A DNA stretch of 64,000 nucleotides. Origin: Flavobacterium sharifuzzamanii. Lineage in GTDB: Bacteria > Bacteroidota > Bacteroidia > Flavobacteriales > Flavobacteriaceae. Shown here piece by piece: positions 17,598 to 27,496 of the stretch. Each line of letters opens with the position of its first letter. Positions within the stretch are counted from its first letter, which is position 1. The position numbers were made by a program, and so were the translations under genes. The stretch covers positions 372,001-436,000 of the forward strand of contig NZ_QJGZ01000039.1 in NCBI RefSeq assembly GCF_003254585.1, given 5' to 3'. The notes beneath the pieces are model-generated. The model worked only from the letters and a program-made list of their open reading frames with translations. It searched no databases and was not told the origin of the DNA.

Positions 17598-17644
17598 ATT
17601 CCAAAATATTTTAAATTCCAAATTCCAAGCTATTCGATAATATC

Positions 17645-17744
17645 TGTCATTCTGAGGAACGAAGAATCACACAAGTAAGTTGATAACGATTGACGATTTT
17701 GAATGTGGAGTTTCTAGTGTGATTCTTCGTTCCTCAGAATGACA
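17645..17744. repeat. Long perfect inverted repeat (TGTCATTCTGAGGAACGAAG family)
   Basis: Arms 17645-17672 and 17717-17744 are perfect 28-base reverse complements with a 44-base loop. An outer pair of TTCCAAATTCCAA-type arms (about 17.60-17.63 and 17.77-17.81 kb) surrounds it. A diverged copy lies at 31332-31432. Confidence 0.88.
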
Positions 17745-17835
17745 AAACTAGCATTAACTTTATAAAACAAAAAATTCCAAACTCCATTTTAAAATTGGAA
17801 TTTGGAATTTTTAATATTAGAATTTCTTTAAAAAC

Positions 17836-18612
17836 CTAACCTTTAATTTGTTTCAAAGAAGTCTTAATTCCTTTAATTAATGACGAACTGAAACCATTGT
17901 GTTCCATTTCATTTAAACCGACAATCGTACAGCCTTGAGGTGTCGTTACACGGTCGATTAATTGTTCTGGGTGCACTCGTTCTTCAAGAAGCATTTTTGC
18001 TGCTCCTTTTACCGTTTGAGCGGCAATTGCAAGAGCAGTGTTAGAATCAAATCCAATTTCGATTCCTGCTTGCATAGAAGCGCGAATATAACGCAATGCA
18101 TACGCAGTTCCGCACGCGCCTAAAACAGTCGCTGCATCCATTAATTTTTCATCGATTACAGGAGCAGTTCCTAAATCTTGAAATAAGTCGACAACTGGTG
18201 AAGCATTTGCTGCATATTTTTCAGGGAAAGAAATACAAGTTGCCGATTCTCCAAACTGTGCCGCAATATTTGGCATAATGCGAACAACTGGATATTCAAA
18301 ATTTGTTTTGGTTTGAAGCATATCCAAAGACAATCCGCTTACAGCAGAAGCAATTGTTTTATTCTGGATAACTGGCAGAATTTCGGCCAAAACAGTATCT
18401 ACTTGATAGGGTTTTATAGTTAAAATTACAACATCAGCTTCCTCGATGTTGTGTTTATTATCGTTAGAAACAGTAATTCCGTACTCAGATAAATATTGAA
18501 TACTTGCAGTGTTTCTTCTTGTGACAGTAACTTGGTTGTTTTTCGAGAATTTAGCAATTCCTAAGGCAATAGAAACCCCAAGGTTTCCTCCTCCAATAAT
18601 GTGTACTTTCAT
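17836..18612 (-). CDS. proC: Pyrroline-5-carboxylate reductase
   Basis: Final step of proline synthesis: NAD(P)H-dependent reduction of pyrroline-5-carboxylate to proline in the cytoplasm. The 258-residue product has the Rossmann motif IIGGGNLG at 5-12, ILTIKPYQV, SAVSGLSLD, VRIMPN and the C-terminal signature VTTPQGCTIVGLNEME. The length is typical. It is a single gene. Confidence 0.94.
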   Translation of the reverse strand: MKVHIIGGGNLGVSIALGIAKFSKNNQVTVTRRNTASIQYLSEYGITVSNDNKHNIEEADVVILTIKPYQVDTVLAEILPVIQNKTIASAVSGLSLDMLQTKTNFEYPVVRIMPNIAAQFGESATCISFPEKYAANASPVVDLFQDLGTAPVIDEKLMDAATVLGACGTAYALRYIRASMQAGIEIGFDSNTALAIAAQTVKGAAKMLLEERVHPEQLIDRVTTPQGCTIVGLNEMEHNGFSSSLIKGIKTSLKQIKG

Positions 18613-18723
18613 TTTGGTTTGGCTTTAATTTATTTCTGATTGGTAAACAGCATTTTGCGCTTGCAAATTACGCAGATTTTAGAGATTTTAAATCACTGCA
18701 AAAAGCTAATTTGTGGCAAAAAT

Positions 18724-20073
18724 TTAGAATCCGAGAATCAGATTTGCTACTCCAAAGTATAACATGATTCCGAATACGTCGTTGGTCGTTGTAATAAACG
18801 GACCTGTAGCAATTGCGGGATCAATTTTGTTTTTGTTCAAGAAAAGCGGCACTAAAGTCCCCAAAGTGGCAGCAAACAAAATCACGACAATCATCGAAAT
18901 TGAAATGGCAAACCCAACTAAATATTGCTGATACATGATAGAATGATAACACAATAAAAGAAATGAAATGATACTTCCAGAAATCATCGAAACGGTAATT
19001 TCTTTGGTAAAATAACCACGGCTAAAATCTTTCAGCGTTCCATTTGCCAAACCTTGTACAACGATTGCCGAAGCCTGAACGCCAATATTTCCTGCAGTTG
19101 CAGAAAGTAACGGCACAAATATGATTAATGTAGAATATTTTTGGAATGTTGCTTCGTTGCCTTTCAAAACAAAAGACGCAACAATTTCGATCACCATTCC
19201 GATCAAAAGCCAAGGCAGACGCGCTTTTGTCAATTCATAAACGCTGTCATTCGACTCAACATCTTGCGTAATACCGGCAGCTAACTGGTAATCTTTGTCG
19301 GCTTCTTCCTTGATTACGTCTACAATGTCGTCAATAGTAATTCTCCCAACTAATCGCCCTAACTCATCAACAACAGGAATTGCCTCTAAGTCGTATTTCT
19401 GCATGATACGAGCGACTTCAACATCTTCCGTATCAACATTTACAAAATTTAATTTTCGGATATAGACTTCGCCAATCTGAGTTTTAGTTGAAGAAGTTAG
19501 TAAATCTTTAAGTGAAAGTCTTCCTTTAAGTCTATTTTCATCATCCACTACATAAATAGAATGTACTCTAGATACATTTTCTGCCTGAATTCTCATTTCT
19601 TTAACGCAGGTCAAAACGTTCCAGTTTTCATTCACTTTTACAAGCTCTTTCCCCATTAGACCACCAGCCGTGTTTTCGTCGTAACGCAAAAGATCAACAA
19701 TGTCTTTGGCGTGTTCAACGTCTAATATTTCAGAGATTACTTCCGCTTTGATTTCCTGCGAAAGTTCTGCGATAATATCGGCAGCGTCATTGGTTTCTAG
19801 CTCGTCAAGCTCTTCTGCGATTTCCTTTGGTGAAAGTCGGCTTAAGATATTTTCACGCAGATCTTCTTCCAATTCAAGAAGAATTTCAGCTGTTTTATCA
19901 CTATCTAAAACCTTAAAGATATAGGTTGCCTCGTCGAAATCTAATTCGTCTAAAATTTCGGCAATATCAGCATGGTGCAGATCATTAAGTAAAACTTCTA
20001 ATTCGCTGTCGTTTTTCTTGTTGATCAGCTCCTCTAGCTGCTGTATAAATTCTTTACTAACTTTGAACTCCAT
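18724..20073 (-). CDS. mgtE: Magnesium transporter MgtE
   Basis: Mg2+-gated inner-membrane channel. Domains in order in 449 residues: N-terminal helical superhelix domain (about 1-125, rich in L-x-x-L-D/E repeats), paired CBS domains (about 130-250, [15 protein letters not shown] to [21 protein letters not shown]), then five membrane helices with the family segment [21 protein letters not shown]. The acidic cytosolic part senses Mg2+. The start overlaps the end of rsmA by 17 bases. Confidence 0.95.
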   Translation of the reverse strand: MEFKVSKEFIQQLEELINKKNDSELEVLLNDLHHADIAEILDELDFDEATYIFKVLDSDKTAEILLELEEDLRENILSRLSPKEIAEELDELETNDAADIIAELSQEIKAEVISEILDVEHAKDIVDLLRYDENTAGGLMGKELVKVNENWNVLTCVKEMRIQAENVSRVHSIYVVDDENRLKGRLSLKDLLTSSTKTQIGEVYIRKLNFVNVDTEDVEVARIMQKYDLEAIPVVDELGRLVGRITIDDIVDVIKEEADKDYQLAAGITQDVESNDSVYELTKARLPWLLIGMVIEIVASFVLKGNEATFQKYSTLIIFVPLLSATAGNIGVQASAIVVQGLANGTLKDFSRGYFTKEITVSMISGSIISFLLLCYHSIMYQQYLVGFAISISMIVVILFAATLGTLVPLFLNKNKIDPAIATGPFITTTNDVFGIMLYFGVANLILGF

Positions 20074-20842
20074 CGGTTTCTATTTTTAGAGTTAGTTCAA
20101 TAAATTCATCGACGCTAAGCTGCTCTGGACGTTTATCAAAGATAGTGTCTTCTCGCAAATTGTCTGATAAATTTAATGTTTTCAAACTGTTACGTAATGT
20201 TTTTCGTCTCTGCTGAAAAGCGGTTTTTACAACTGTAAAAAATAACTTTTCGCTGCAAGGAAGACTGTAATCTTCCTTTCGGGTCATTCTCATCACACCC
20301 GATTTAACCTTGGGCGGAGGAATAAAAACGTTTTCATTAACCGTAAACAGGTACTCTGTATCATAGAAAGCCTGGGCTAAAACTGATAGTATTCCGTATG
20401 TTTTTGAGCCTTTCTTTTCGCAGATGCGTTCGGCTACTTCTTTCTGGAACATTCCCGAAAATTCAGGAATCTGATGTTTAAGATCTAATGTCCTAAAAAC
20501 AATCTGAGAAGAAATATTGTACGGAAAGTTTCCAATTATGGCAAACTGTTTGTCTTGGTAAACTTCATTTATATTATACTTCAGGAAATCCTGAGAAATA
20601 ATCTTGTCTTTTAATTTTGGATAATGTGCATCCAAATACGCTACTGATTCGGTATCGATCTCAATAACGTGTGTGGTAATTGGCTTTTCAAGTAAATATT
20701 TAGTAAGCACACCCATTCCTGGTCCTATTTCTAAAACCTCATCATATCCTTTAAGAGTCAAAGTATCCGCAATAGCTTTTGCGACGCTTTCGTCTTTAAG
20801 AAAGTGCTGTCCTAAATGTTTTTTTGCTTTTACTTTTTCCAT
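20057..20842 (-). CDS. rsmA: 16S rRNA dimethyladenosine transferase
   Basis: KsgA/RsmA dimethylates two adjacent adenosines in the 3'-terminal helix of 16S rRNA during 30S assembly. I chose the start at [18 protein letters not shown] (261 residues); the open frame extends 17 codons further, but that stretch is repeat-derived. SAM-binding motif [12 protein letters not shown] and the catalytic NFPYNISS motif are present, with the usual C-terminal domain. The 3' end overlaps mgtE, indicating an rsmA-mgtE operon. Confidence 0.95.
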   Translation of the reverse strand: MEKVKAKKHLGQHFLKDESVAKAIADTLTLKGYDEVLEIGPGMGVLTKYLLEKPITTHVIEIDTESVAYLDAHYPKLKDKIISQDFLKYNINEVYQDKQFAIIGNFPYNISSQIVFRTLDLKHQIPEFSGMFQKEVAERICEKKGSKTYGILSVLAQAFYDTEYLFTVNENVFIPPPKVKSGVMRMTRKEDYSLPCSEKLFFTVVKTAFQQRRKTLRNSLKTLNLSDNLREDTIFDKRPEQLSVDEFIELTLKIETDGVQS

Positions 20843-20893
20843 TTCATTTCTTGTTTGCCACCAGGCTGCAAAAGTATTCTTTTTTTGCCACAA

Positions 20894-20911
20894 TCCCGAT
20901 AACTATCGGGA
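20894..20911. repeat. 18-bp palindrome with 3-bp flanking duplication
   Basis: TCCCGATAACTATCGGGA, with CAA on both sides (20891-20893 and 20912-20914). Removing the palindrome and one CAA restores GCCACAAAGACAC, a phrase of the local repeat family. Confidence 0.75.
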
Positions 20912-20975
20912 CAAAGACACAAAGATTTAATTTCTTTTGACTGAATACTAATTACTGAAAACTGGACACTAAATA

Positions 20976-21287
20976 TTAATGCTCCGAAATAACTTCCAAT
21001 TCTGTTCTAAAAGAAAGCATTTTATCAGCAAATAAGCCTAATGCTTCTCTATGAAATTCTGGTTCATCTTCGATATAAAACTTCTCCAGAGTTTCTTTGC
21101 TGTCTGTTATATACTGTACAGAATAAGTAATACCGCCCATTTCTTCTTCTACGAGAACTTTTACAATTCGTGCTGAAGAAAATTTATTAGTAGCCAGAAT
21201 TTCTGGTATGTGCTTTTCCTGCATCCATTTTAACCATTGGTCATGAACGCTTTCATGTATGTTTGTGGTAACGTTGTAAATAATCAT
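20976..21287 (-). CDS. DUF4286 family protein
   Basis: A 103-residue cytoplasmic protein matching DUF4286, a small ferredoxin-like fold of unknown function: MIIYNVTTNIHESVHDQWL at the start and GGITYSVQYI in the middle. No signal peptide. It lies upstream of rsmA on the same strand, 133 bases away, with repeats in the gap. Confidence 0.8.
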   Translation of the reverse strand: MIIYNVTTNIHESVHDQWLKWMQEKHIPEILATNKFSSARIVKVLVEEEMGGITYSVQYITDSKETLEKFYIEDEPEFHREALGLFADKMLSFRTELEVISEH

Positions 21288-21311
21288 TTTTTCTAAGGTT
21301 CTGAGATGCTA

Positions 21312-21329
21312 TCCCGATAGCTATCGGGA
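21312..21329. repeat. 18-bp palindrome with 3-bp flanking duplication
   Basis: TCCCGATAGCTATCGGGA, with CTA on both sides (21309-21311 and 21330-21332), inserted in a copy of the CTAAGGTTCTGAG repeat. The uninterrupted form is seen at about 5075-5098. Confidence 0.8.
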
Positions 21330-21417
21330 CTAAGGTTCTGAGGTTTCTCTCGAAACTCAAAACAATCTCATTATTAATTCTTTTCTCTTTGGAATTTGGA
21401 ATTTAAAAATTGGAATT

Positions 21418-23199
21418 TTATAAATTCTTATCCCCTCTTAACTCTCGGTATTTTTTTCTGGCATCAACAAAGTAAATACTGTCTTGATGATTAAAAATTA
21501 CCTTTTCATATAAAGGCTTCGCCTTTTCTATATCTTTTAACTCGTCGTTGTAGATTTCTGCTGAGAAAAACAATGCTTCATCAACATAAATTCCGACACT
21601 GTGATTGTCAATGATTTGCTGATATTGGCTTAAAGCCGAAGCAAAATCTTTCTGACTTTCGTACACTTTTCCTAAACGAAGCAAAGTTACGGCTTCTATT
21701 TCCTGACCTTTATAAGTCTTTAAAATATTCTGAAACTGTGTAATCGCTTCTTGTTTTTTATTCTGATAGATTAAAAAATCTCCCTTTGCAAATGCTTTTA
21801 AAGCAACTTGAGTCGAATCTGCAGCGGTATTATCATTAATTAAAAGAAAATATTCTAAAGCATCATTGGCGATTAACTGCGTATTGGCCGCTTTTAATTC
21901 TTTAAATTGTTTATTTGCCCATTCAAAATCACCTTTATAATAACTTGTTTTTGCTGCTTTCAAACTGGCTTCGTGTGCCATTACATCATTTTTCAAGTCC
22001 AATTGAATTTGCGAATAATAAATCAGCGCCTGATTGTACTTTTCTTCTAAAAGCAAAATATCGGCCAACTCCATTTTAGCGTCAGCTTTTTGATATTCGT
22101 TTAGATTTAATTCTAAAGCCTTTTTGATTACTGCCTTTCCTTCTTCTGTCTTTTTCAAATTAAAAGCCAGAAAATGCGCTTGAATGATTTGCAAAGATAA
22201 GGTAAAAGGACTGATTTCGTAAGTAGCCAGCAATTGCTTCAATTCCTGATCGATTAACGGATAGTCTTTTTCCTGTGCATTATCAATCTTTATTTGCATT
22301 AAATAAGCATTCGACTGAATCAGCAAACCTAAATCTTTGGTGTTTTGAAGAATGAAATTCAGGATTTCAACAGCTGTTTCGTCATCGTTTTCATTCATCG
22401 CAAACTGACTCAAATTGACAATGCTCATCAACGATTCTGGCTCGCGTTTGTAAATGGCTTTTTCCTGAATAAAGGCTTTTCCGAATTCTTTCTGCTGTAC
22501 ATAGAACCAGCTTAAATAATGATTCCAGAAAACGTCTTGATCTTTTTGGGTTCTTAAGATTAATGCTTTTCGCATTGCATCTTTAAAAGCCGTATTATCG
22601 GTTTCGCCATTCATGAATCTTGACAATTGCGTCTGAATCAAATTGGTGTTCTGCGGATTTGTAAAAGATTCTGTCAATAACAAATCAATCATTAAATCGG
22701 TTTTACCCAACTGTCCGTACAGCATTCCGATTTGAAAATTAAAATTGAAATTGGGTTGAATCTGCATTGCAGTCTGATACGCTTTTAAAGCATATTCTAG
22801 CAATACTTTTTTCTCAAAAGAACTTGCAACTCCGTAAACATCATTCGGATTGACCTTTATTTTCTCGATTGCCTGTTCGTAATAATTTTTGGCTTTTGCG
22901 TCGTTTTTCTGTAATTGAAAATTATACCCTAATTCAACCAAGAAAACACCTTGTTTGTAGCGGTTGTAACGATCTTGAATTGCTTTTTCAGCATTGGCAA
23001 ACTGCTGTAACTGCTGATAACAATCAATCGTTCTTAAAAAATACTGCGTGTTAGAGGGCGCATTTTTCAAAAGCTCTTCATAACTGATTTTAGCTTTATC
23101 AAAATCACCTTTATCGTAATAATATTGTGCCAGCTGCTCGTTTTGTCCAAACGCAAAACCAGAACATAACAAAACGATACCAATCAATATGTTTCTCAT
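21418..23199 (-). CDS. Secreted/periplasmic TPR protein
   Basis: A 593-residue protein with a cleavable signal peptide (MRNILIGIVLLCSGFAFG) followed by about twelve TPR-like helix pairs over the whole length; clear ones include AQYYYDKGDFDKAKISYEEL and ALSQYQQIIDNHS. It is likely a protein-protein interaction scaffold at the envelope, of unknown partner. It precedes no obvious operon partner; lgt lies 88 bases upstream on the same strand. Confidence 0.85.
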   Translation of the reverse strand: MRNILIGIVLLCSGFAFGQNEQLAQYYYDKGDFDKAKISYEELLKNAPSNTQYFLRTIDCYQQLQQFANAEKAIQDRYNRYKQGVFLVELGYNFQLQKNDAKAKNYYEQAIEKIKVNPNDVYGVASSFEKKVLLEYALKAYQTAMQIQPNFNFNFQIGMLYGQLGKTDLMIDLLLTESFTNPQNTNLIQTQLSRFMNGETDNTAFKDAMRKALILRTQKDQDVFWNHYLSWFYVQQKEFGKAFIQEKAIYKREPESLMSIVNLSQFAMNENDDETAVEILNFILQNTKDLGLLIQSNAYLMQIKIDNAQEKDYPLIDQELKQLLATYEISPFTLSLQIIQAHFLAFNLKKTEEGKAVIKKALELNLNEYQKADAKMELADILLLEEKYNQALIYYSQIQLDLKNDVMAHEASLKAAKTSYYKGDFEWANKQFKELKAANTQLIANDALEYFLLINDNTAADSTQVALKAFAKGDFLIYQNKKQEAITQFQNILKTYKGQEIEAVTLLRLGKVYESQKDFASALSQYQQIIDNHSVGIYVDEALFFSAEIYNDELKDIEKAKPLYEKVIFNHQDSIYFVDARKKYRELRGDKNL

Positions 23200-23287
23200 A
23201 TTTTTTAAGTTTTCAGTCGCAGTTCTCAGTCTAAGTTTAACTGTAAACTTGGACTTTTTTAGTTTTCAGTCGCGGTTTTCAGTCTTG

Positions 23288-24133
23288 TTAAAACTGTAAA
23301 CTGTCACTGCCCACTGAGACTTTCTTAGTTTTCCAAAAAATCAGAGCTAAACCAATTAAAATAAATGGGATACTTAAAATCTGTCCCATATTAATCAGCA
23401 TATTATTTTCAAAAGCTTCTTGATTTTCTTTAAAAAATTCAATTATAAAACGAGCTGTAAACAATAAAGTTAAGAAAGTTCCAAAGATTAATCCTTGTGC
23501 ATTTCTAATTTTTTCTGATTTGTACATATAAAACAGAATTCCGAAAATCAGCAAATAAGCAAAAGCTTCATACAATTGTGTTGGATGCCTCGGAATCAAA
23601 TCATCTCTTTGAAAAACTACTCCCCAATTTCCGTTGGTTGGTTTTCCATAGATTTCAGAATTCATAAAATTTCCCAATCTGATAAATGTACCCGTTACAG
23701 GAACTGCAACAGCCATCTTATCTAAAAGTTCTAAAAAATGCACTTTGTATTTTCGGCAATATAAAATCATTGCCGTAAGCACTCCAATAGAACCTCCGTG
23801 ACTTGCCAAACCTTGATAACCCACAAATTGATAAACTCCTTTTATTTTCTGAATCGGCAAAAGGATTTCTATCGGATGTTTGAAGAAATACTCAGGTTCG
23901 TAAAAGAAACAATGTCCAAGTCTCGCACCCAAAACGGTCCCGACTATTACATAAATCAATAAACTATCGAGATTGTCTAGCGAAAGATTTTCTTTCTTAT
24001 AAATATTTCTAACAATATAAAAGCCCAAAAGAAGTCCGCAGGCAAAAAGAGCTCCGTAATATTTTAAAGGAAAACTATCTGTAATCCAGAAAATAACAGG
24101 ATCTACGTTCCAGTTTAAAATTCCATTCATCAT
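23288..24133 (-). CDS. lgt: Prolipoprotein diacylglyceryl transferase
   Basis: Lgt attaches diacylglycerol to the lipobox Cys of prolipoproteins at the inner membrane. The 281-residue protein has about seven membrane helices and the Lgt signature GTFIRLGNFMNSEIYG with the essential Arg, as well as the conserved ARLGHCFFYEP segment and RHPTQLYEA. Two adjacent Met codons (24133 and 24130) are possible starts. Lipoproteins at 5.3, 14.2, 17.1, 25.7 and 27.5 kb in this window are expected substrates. Confidence 0.95.
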   Translation of the reverse strand: MMNGILNWNVDPVIFWITDSFPLKYYGALFACGLLLGFYIVRNIYKKENLSLDNLDSLLIYVIVGTVLGARLGHCFFYEPEYFFKHPIEILLPIQKIKGVYQFVGYQGLASHGGSIGVLTAMILYCRKYKVHFLELLDKMAVAVPVTGTFIRLGNFMNSEIYGKPTNGNWGVVFQRDDLIPRHPTQLYEAFAYLLIFGILFYMYKSEKIRNAQGLIFGTFLTLLFTARFIIEFFKENQEAFENNMLINMGQILSIPFILIGLALIFWKTKKVSVGSDSLQF

Positions 24134-24162
24134 ACTCCGTTTTTTAATTTCTATAAATTAAG

Positions 24163-24197
24163 AAAACCTAACAGGTTTTAAAAGCCTGTTAGGTTTG
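24163..24197 (-). terminator. Terminator after serS
   Basis: Hairpin AACCTAACAGG with complement (stem about 14 bases, one mismatch), 23 bases downstream of the serS stop. Confidence 0.65.
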
Positions 24198-24219
24198 TAT
24201 CTTAAAAACTATATTTTTT

Positions 24220-25491
24220 TTAGTTTATAATATCAAATCCACAGTACGGACGTAAAACTTCTGGTATTACGATTCCTTCTGGGGTTTGGTAATTTTCAAT
24301 AATTCCGGCTAAAACTCTAGGAAGCGCTAATGAACTTCCGTTAAGTGTGTGCGCAAGCTGATTTTTTCCGTCTTTATCTTTGAAACGTAATTTCAAGCGG
24401 TTTGCCTGGAAAGTTTCAAAATTAGAAACAGAACTAATTTCTAACCAACGGTCTTGTGCTGTAGAAAACACTTCAAAATCGTAAGTCAAAGCAGATGTGA
24501 ATCCCATATCACCACCGCAAAGACGTAACACTCTGTAAGGTAATTTCAATTCTTTTAAAATACCTTTTACATGTTCTACCATTCCGTCAAGTGCTGCATA
24601 AGAATTATCAGGATGCTCGATACGAACAATTTCTACTTTATCAAATTGGTGCAAACGATTTAATCCACGAACGTGTGCTCCATAAGAACCTGCTTCACGA
24701 CGGAAACATGGCGTATACGCAGTTTGTAAAACTGGTAATTCGCTTTCGTTCAAAATTACATCGCGGAATAAGTTAGTTACTGGAACCTCTGCCGTTGGAA
24801 TCAAATATAAATCATCAATTCCAGCGTGATACATCTGTCCTTCTTTATCTGGCAATTGTCCTGTTCCGTACCCAGAAGCTTCATTTACCAAATGCGGCAC
24901 CTGAACTTCGTTGTATCCTGCAGCTGTATTTTTGTCTAAAAAGTAGTTGATCAAAGCACGTTGAAGCTTTGCTCCTTTTCCTTTGTAAACAGGAAATCCT
25001 GCTCCAGTAATTTTTACACCCAATTCAAAATCGATGATATCGTATTTCTTCACCAATTCCCAGTGAGGCTGTGCACCTTCATGCAAAGCTGGAATATCTC
25101 CTTCTTGAAAAACATTCAAATTATCGTCTGGCGTTTTTCCTTCAGGAACAATATCTGCTGGAAGGTTTGGTAATGTGTATAATTTATTCGTCAACTCAAC
25201 AGCCAAAGCTTCTGCTTTTTCGCTCAGTTCTTTGCTTTTTTCTTTTAGTGAAACTGTTTTTTCTTTTAAGATGGCTGCTTTAGCTTTCTCTCCAGCTTTC
25301 ATCAATTCACCAATATCTTTGGACAATTTATTAGATTCTGATAAAGTATTGTCTAATTCCACCTGTGCAGCACGACGATTTTCGTCTAATTGAACCACCT
25401 CTTCAACAACGCTTTTAGCATCGATATTTCGTTTTGCTAAAGCTTTGATTACTTTCTCTTGATTTTCTCTAATAAATGCAATTTGTAACAT
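24220..25491 (-). CDS. serS: Seryl-tRNA synthetase
   Basis: Class II synthetase that charges tRNA-Ser. The 423-residue product has the N-terminal antiparallel coiled-coil arm (about 30-105, Lys/Glu-rich) that grips the tRNA, then the catalytic core with motif 2 FRREAGSYGAHVRGLNRLHQF and motif 3 LNGSSLALPRVLAGIIENYQ. It ends at the expected position after PYCGFD. A -7 box TAAATTTG lies 41 bases upstream. Confidence 0.97.
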   Translation of the reverse strand: MLQIAFIRENQEKVIKALAKRNIDAKSVVEEVVQLDENRRAAQVELDNTLSESNKLSKDIGELMKAGEKAKAAILKEKTVSLKEKSKELSEKAEALAVELTNKLYTLPNLPADIVPEGKTPDDNLNVFQEGDIPALHEGAQPHWELVKKYDIIDFELGVKITGAGFPVYKGKGAKLQRALINYFLDKNTAAGYNEVQVPHLVNEASGYGTGQLPDKEGQMYHAGIDDLYLIPTAEVPVTNLFRDVILNESELPVLQTAYTPCFRREAGSYGAHVRGLNRLHQFDKVEIVRIEHPDNSYAALDGMVEHVKGILKELKLPYRVLRLCGGDMGFTSALTYDFEVFSTAQDRWLEISSVSNFETFQANRLKLRFKDKDGKNQLAHTLNGSSLALPRVLAGIIENYQTPEGIVIPEVLRPYCGFDIIN

Positions 25492-25531
25492 AGCTTGATT
25501 TTTATAACTATTGTATTTTTTATAACGGAAG

Positions 25532-25539
25532 CAAATTTA
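25532..25539 (-). promoter_or_regulatory. -7 promoter box for serS
   Basis: TAAATTTG on the minus strand with TTG 24 bases upstream (25564-25566). Confidence 0.5.
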
Positions 25540-25650
25540 AGGAAATGTTTGTTAACATTAGGTCAAAGTTTTGCAGTAAAACCGAAATCTCCTATAAACA
25601 GCAAAAGCACTATAAAAGTGCCCTTGATGTTATTTGGATTTTTTTGGATT

Positions 25651-26574
25651 TTATTCCAAAAAACGAAGTCTGTCATCTCTATGAAAAGCGTATTCTCGTC
25701 CGTTATACTTTATTTTTTCTAATTCTTTTTTAATTTTCAAATCACTTTTTTCTTCAATACCATTTTCTAAATCATTTTCTACGGCTTCTTCATAAGAAAA
25801 GTTTTTGGTAATAATTAAGTCAAAATAACCGTTTGTTTTATCATTAGAAAAACTCATACCTGTTTCTAAAGTTTCAATTTGAAAAGTACCACTTCCGTTA
25901 GAATCTCCATTGGTCAATCGAATTGGGTATTCGTATAAAACCTTTTTTATTTCCTTATCGGCCAGAGTTATTAATGTAAATTTCTTCTCCGAATATAAAA
26001 CAATTCGGCTGCTTGCACTGGCCTCGGTATAAAAAGCAATTGCTGGAGTAGTTTCGTTTAGGAAAACTAGATCTTTCAAAATATGAGATTTCGAAAACTG
26101 AATAGCTTCATTATCATAATAACCTAAATTATCGTCAAATTCTTCGGCGATTACGCTTCCATCTTCACGATTTACAAATAAGTATTTACGCTGAAAATAG
26201 TTTCCCAGCTCATTATCATTATCATTAGTTGTGAATGCTTTTTTGTCGTGCGAAACAGTTGTCAAGACAAAAAAAACGATTTGGTCGTCATAATTGATAG
26301 AACTTGTTTCATTAATTTTAATATCTGAATATTTGATTTTGAGATTTGCTGCCACTTTAGAAAGCAGCTGAAGATTCATTTCTTTTGAGTCTTCAATTTC
26401 ATCCAGATTTTTAAAAATGAGTTTTTTTACTTGTTTCTTGTTAAAACCAAGTTCTGTATCGGCTTGCGAAAGAAGTTCCTGATCCTGAACCTCAGCGGTG
26501 TCTTGAGCTTTTTCATTCTTCCCGCAGGAAAACAAAAACATCAAAACGCCACATAAAAGAATCGTTTTTTTCAT
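25651..26574 (-). CDS. Hypothetical lipoprotein
   Basis: A 307-residue protein starting at MKKTILLCGVLMFLFSCG, a lipoprotein signal with lipobox LFSC (C17). The frame is open 21 codons further upstream, but the promoter box at 26606-26613 falls inside that extension, supporting this start. The mature part is Glu/Lys-rich and mostly beta, with no family I recognise. It may be an envelope lipoprotein of unknown role. Confidence 0.72.
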   Translation of the reverse strand: MKKTILLCGVLMFLFSCGKNEKAQDTAEVQDQELLSQADTELGFNKKQVKKLIFKNLDEIEDSKEMNLQLLSKVAANLKIKYSDIKINETSSINYDDQIVFFVLTTVSHDKKAFTTNDNDNELGNYFQRKYLFVNREDGSVIAEEFDDNLGYYDNEAIQFSKSHILKDLVFLNETTPAIAFYTEASASSRIVLYSEKKFTLITLADKEIKKVLYEYPIRLTNGDSNGSGTFQIETLETGMSFSNDKTNGYFDLIITKNFSYEEAVENDLENGIEEKSDLKIKKELEKIKYNGREYAFHRDDRLRFLE

Positions 26575-26605
26575 AGGCTTTGATTTATTAGATATTAGGG
26601 CATTC

Positions 26606-26613
26606 CAAATATA
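26606..26613 (-). promoter_or_regulatory. -7 promoter box for the lipoprotein at 25.7-26.6 kb
   Basis: TATATTTG on the minus strand with TTG at 26635-26637 (21-base spacing); it decides the start of the gene. Confidence 0.5.
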
Positions 26614-26649
26614 TAATTTTCTTACAAACCTCAGCAAAAAAACAAAAAT

Positions 26650-27189
26650 TTAATCTCTCTTAATTTCGTGTCCTACAAACTCTTCCAGTGTTTTAAACAT
26701 TTCTTCAACCGAAAGCACTTCTGTATCAGGATGCGATTTTAAAAATGCAGCATTCAATTCGGCCAGATTTTCGTCCAAGTCAAAATAAGCGTTGTTATTC
26801 AGCAAATCCTTGAAAGCGTTCGGAGCATCATATTTCTCTTTCAGAAATTTCCCTAGTTTGATATTGCTCTGCAATCGCAATTTGCGGCATTGTTCTTTAA
26901 ACAATTCCAAATGCTTTTCGGCACCAATCAAAGCTAAACCTTCTTCTATTAGTTCATTAAGTTCTTTATTCCATCCTGAATCATGAACAAATTTCGAAAA
27001 ATTTCCTTCCGCATATTTCGAAGTATAAAAATCTAAATAATAACTCATTAAAGCATCTTCGTGAATTAAATCATCGTCTATTTTTTCTTCACGCATTAAA
27101 TTGATCACCGAAATATTCGAATTTACAACATCTTGAGGATTTGCGCTGTTGGCTGCCGTTTCTGAAATAATGATTTTACCGAATTCCAT
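26650..27189 (-). CDS. DMP19/DUF4375-like protein
   Basis: A 179-residue acidic, all-helical cytoplasmic protein. The central part (SYYLDFYTSKYAEGNFSKFV, then a helix with EEGLALIGAEKHLELF) resembles the DMP19 (DUF4375) domain, where a helical core with a conserved GA motif recurs; the family has been linked to nucleic-acid mimicry and other roles without a settled function. The assignment is from pattern only. Confidence 0.55.
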   Translation of the reverse strand: MEFGKIIISETAANSANPQDVVNSNISVINLMREEKIDDDLIHEDALMSYYLDFYTSKYAEGNFSKFVHDSGWNKELNELIEEGLALIGAEKHLELFKEQCRKLRLQSNIKLGKFLKEKYDAPNAFKDLLNNNAYFDLDENLAELNAAFLKSHPDTEVLSVEEMFKTLEEFVGHEIKRD

Positions 27190-27496
27190 TTGAGTTTTTA
27201 TTTAAAATATTGTTTTGCAAAGTTGGGAGAAATAATTGAATCTTCCTTTTCAAACTTGGTTAATTTGCGTTATTTTTTATGCTGTTTAACCTACAAAATA
27301 GTCTTTTTGACGTAAAATACAATTTTTCTAGCTTTTCTGCGTTTGTCCTTACAATCTTTAACACAAATGCGCGTTATCAATATAAATTAAAAAGTTGATC
27401 AAAAATTGATTACCTTTAAGCAACCATTTATAAAAAAGCATATCTGTTTAAGAAATAAGACTTTGCAACAAAGTTTTCCTAGCTAAAACCAAAAAC
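27190..27496. other. Intergenic region, 307 bases, nothing clear
   Basis: It lies between divergent genes. I find no ORF, repeat or hairpin of note. A near-consensus -7 box for the minus gene (CAACTTTG, 27216-27223) is visible; no good match is seen for the plus-strand gene. Confidence 0.5.

Noticed and set aside
25495..25733. Two plus-strand ORFs of about 60-75 residues at the serS upstream region
   Set aside because: They overlap the serS promoter and the lipoprotein 3' end, and are low-complexity Phe-rich shadows.
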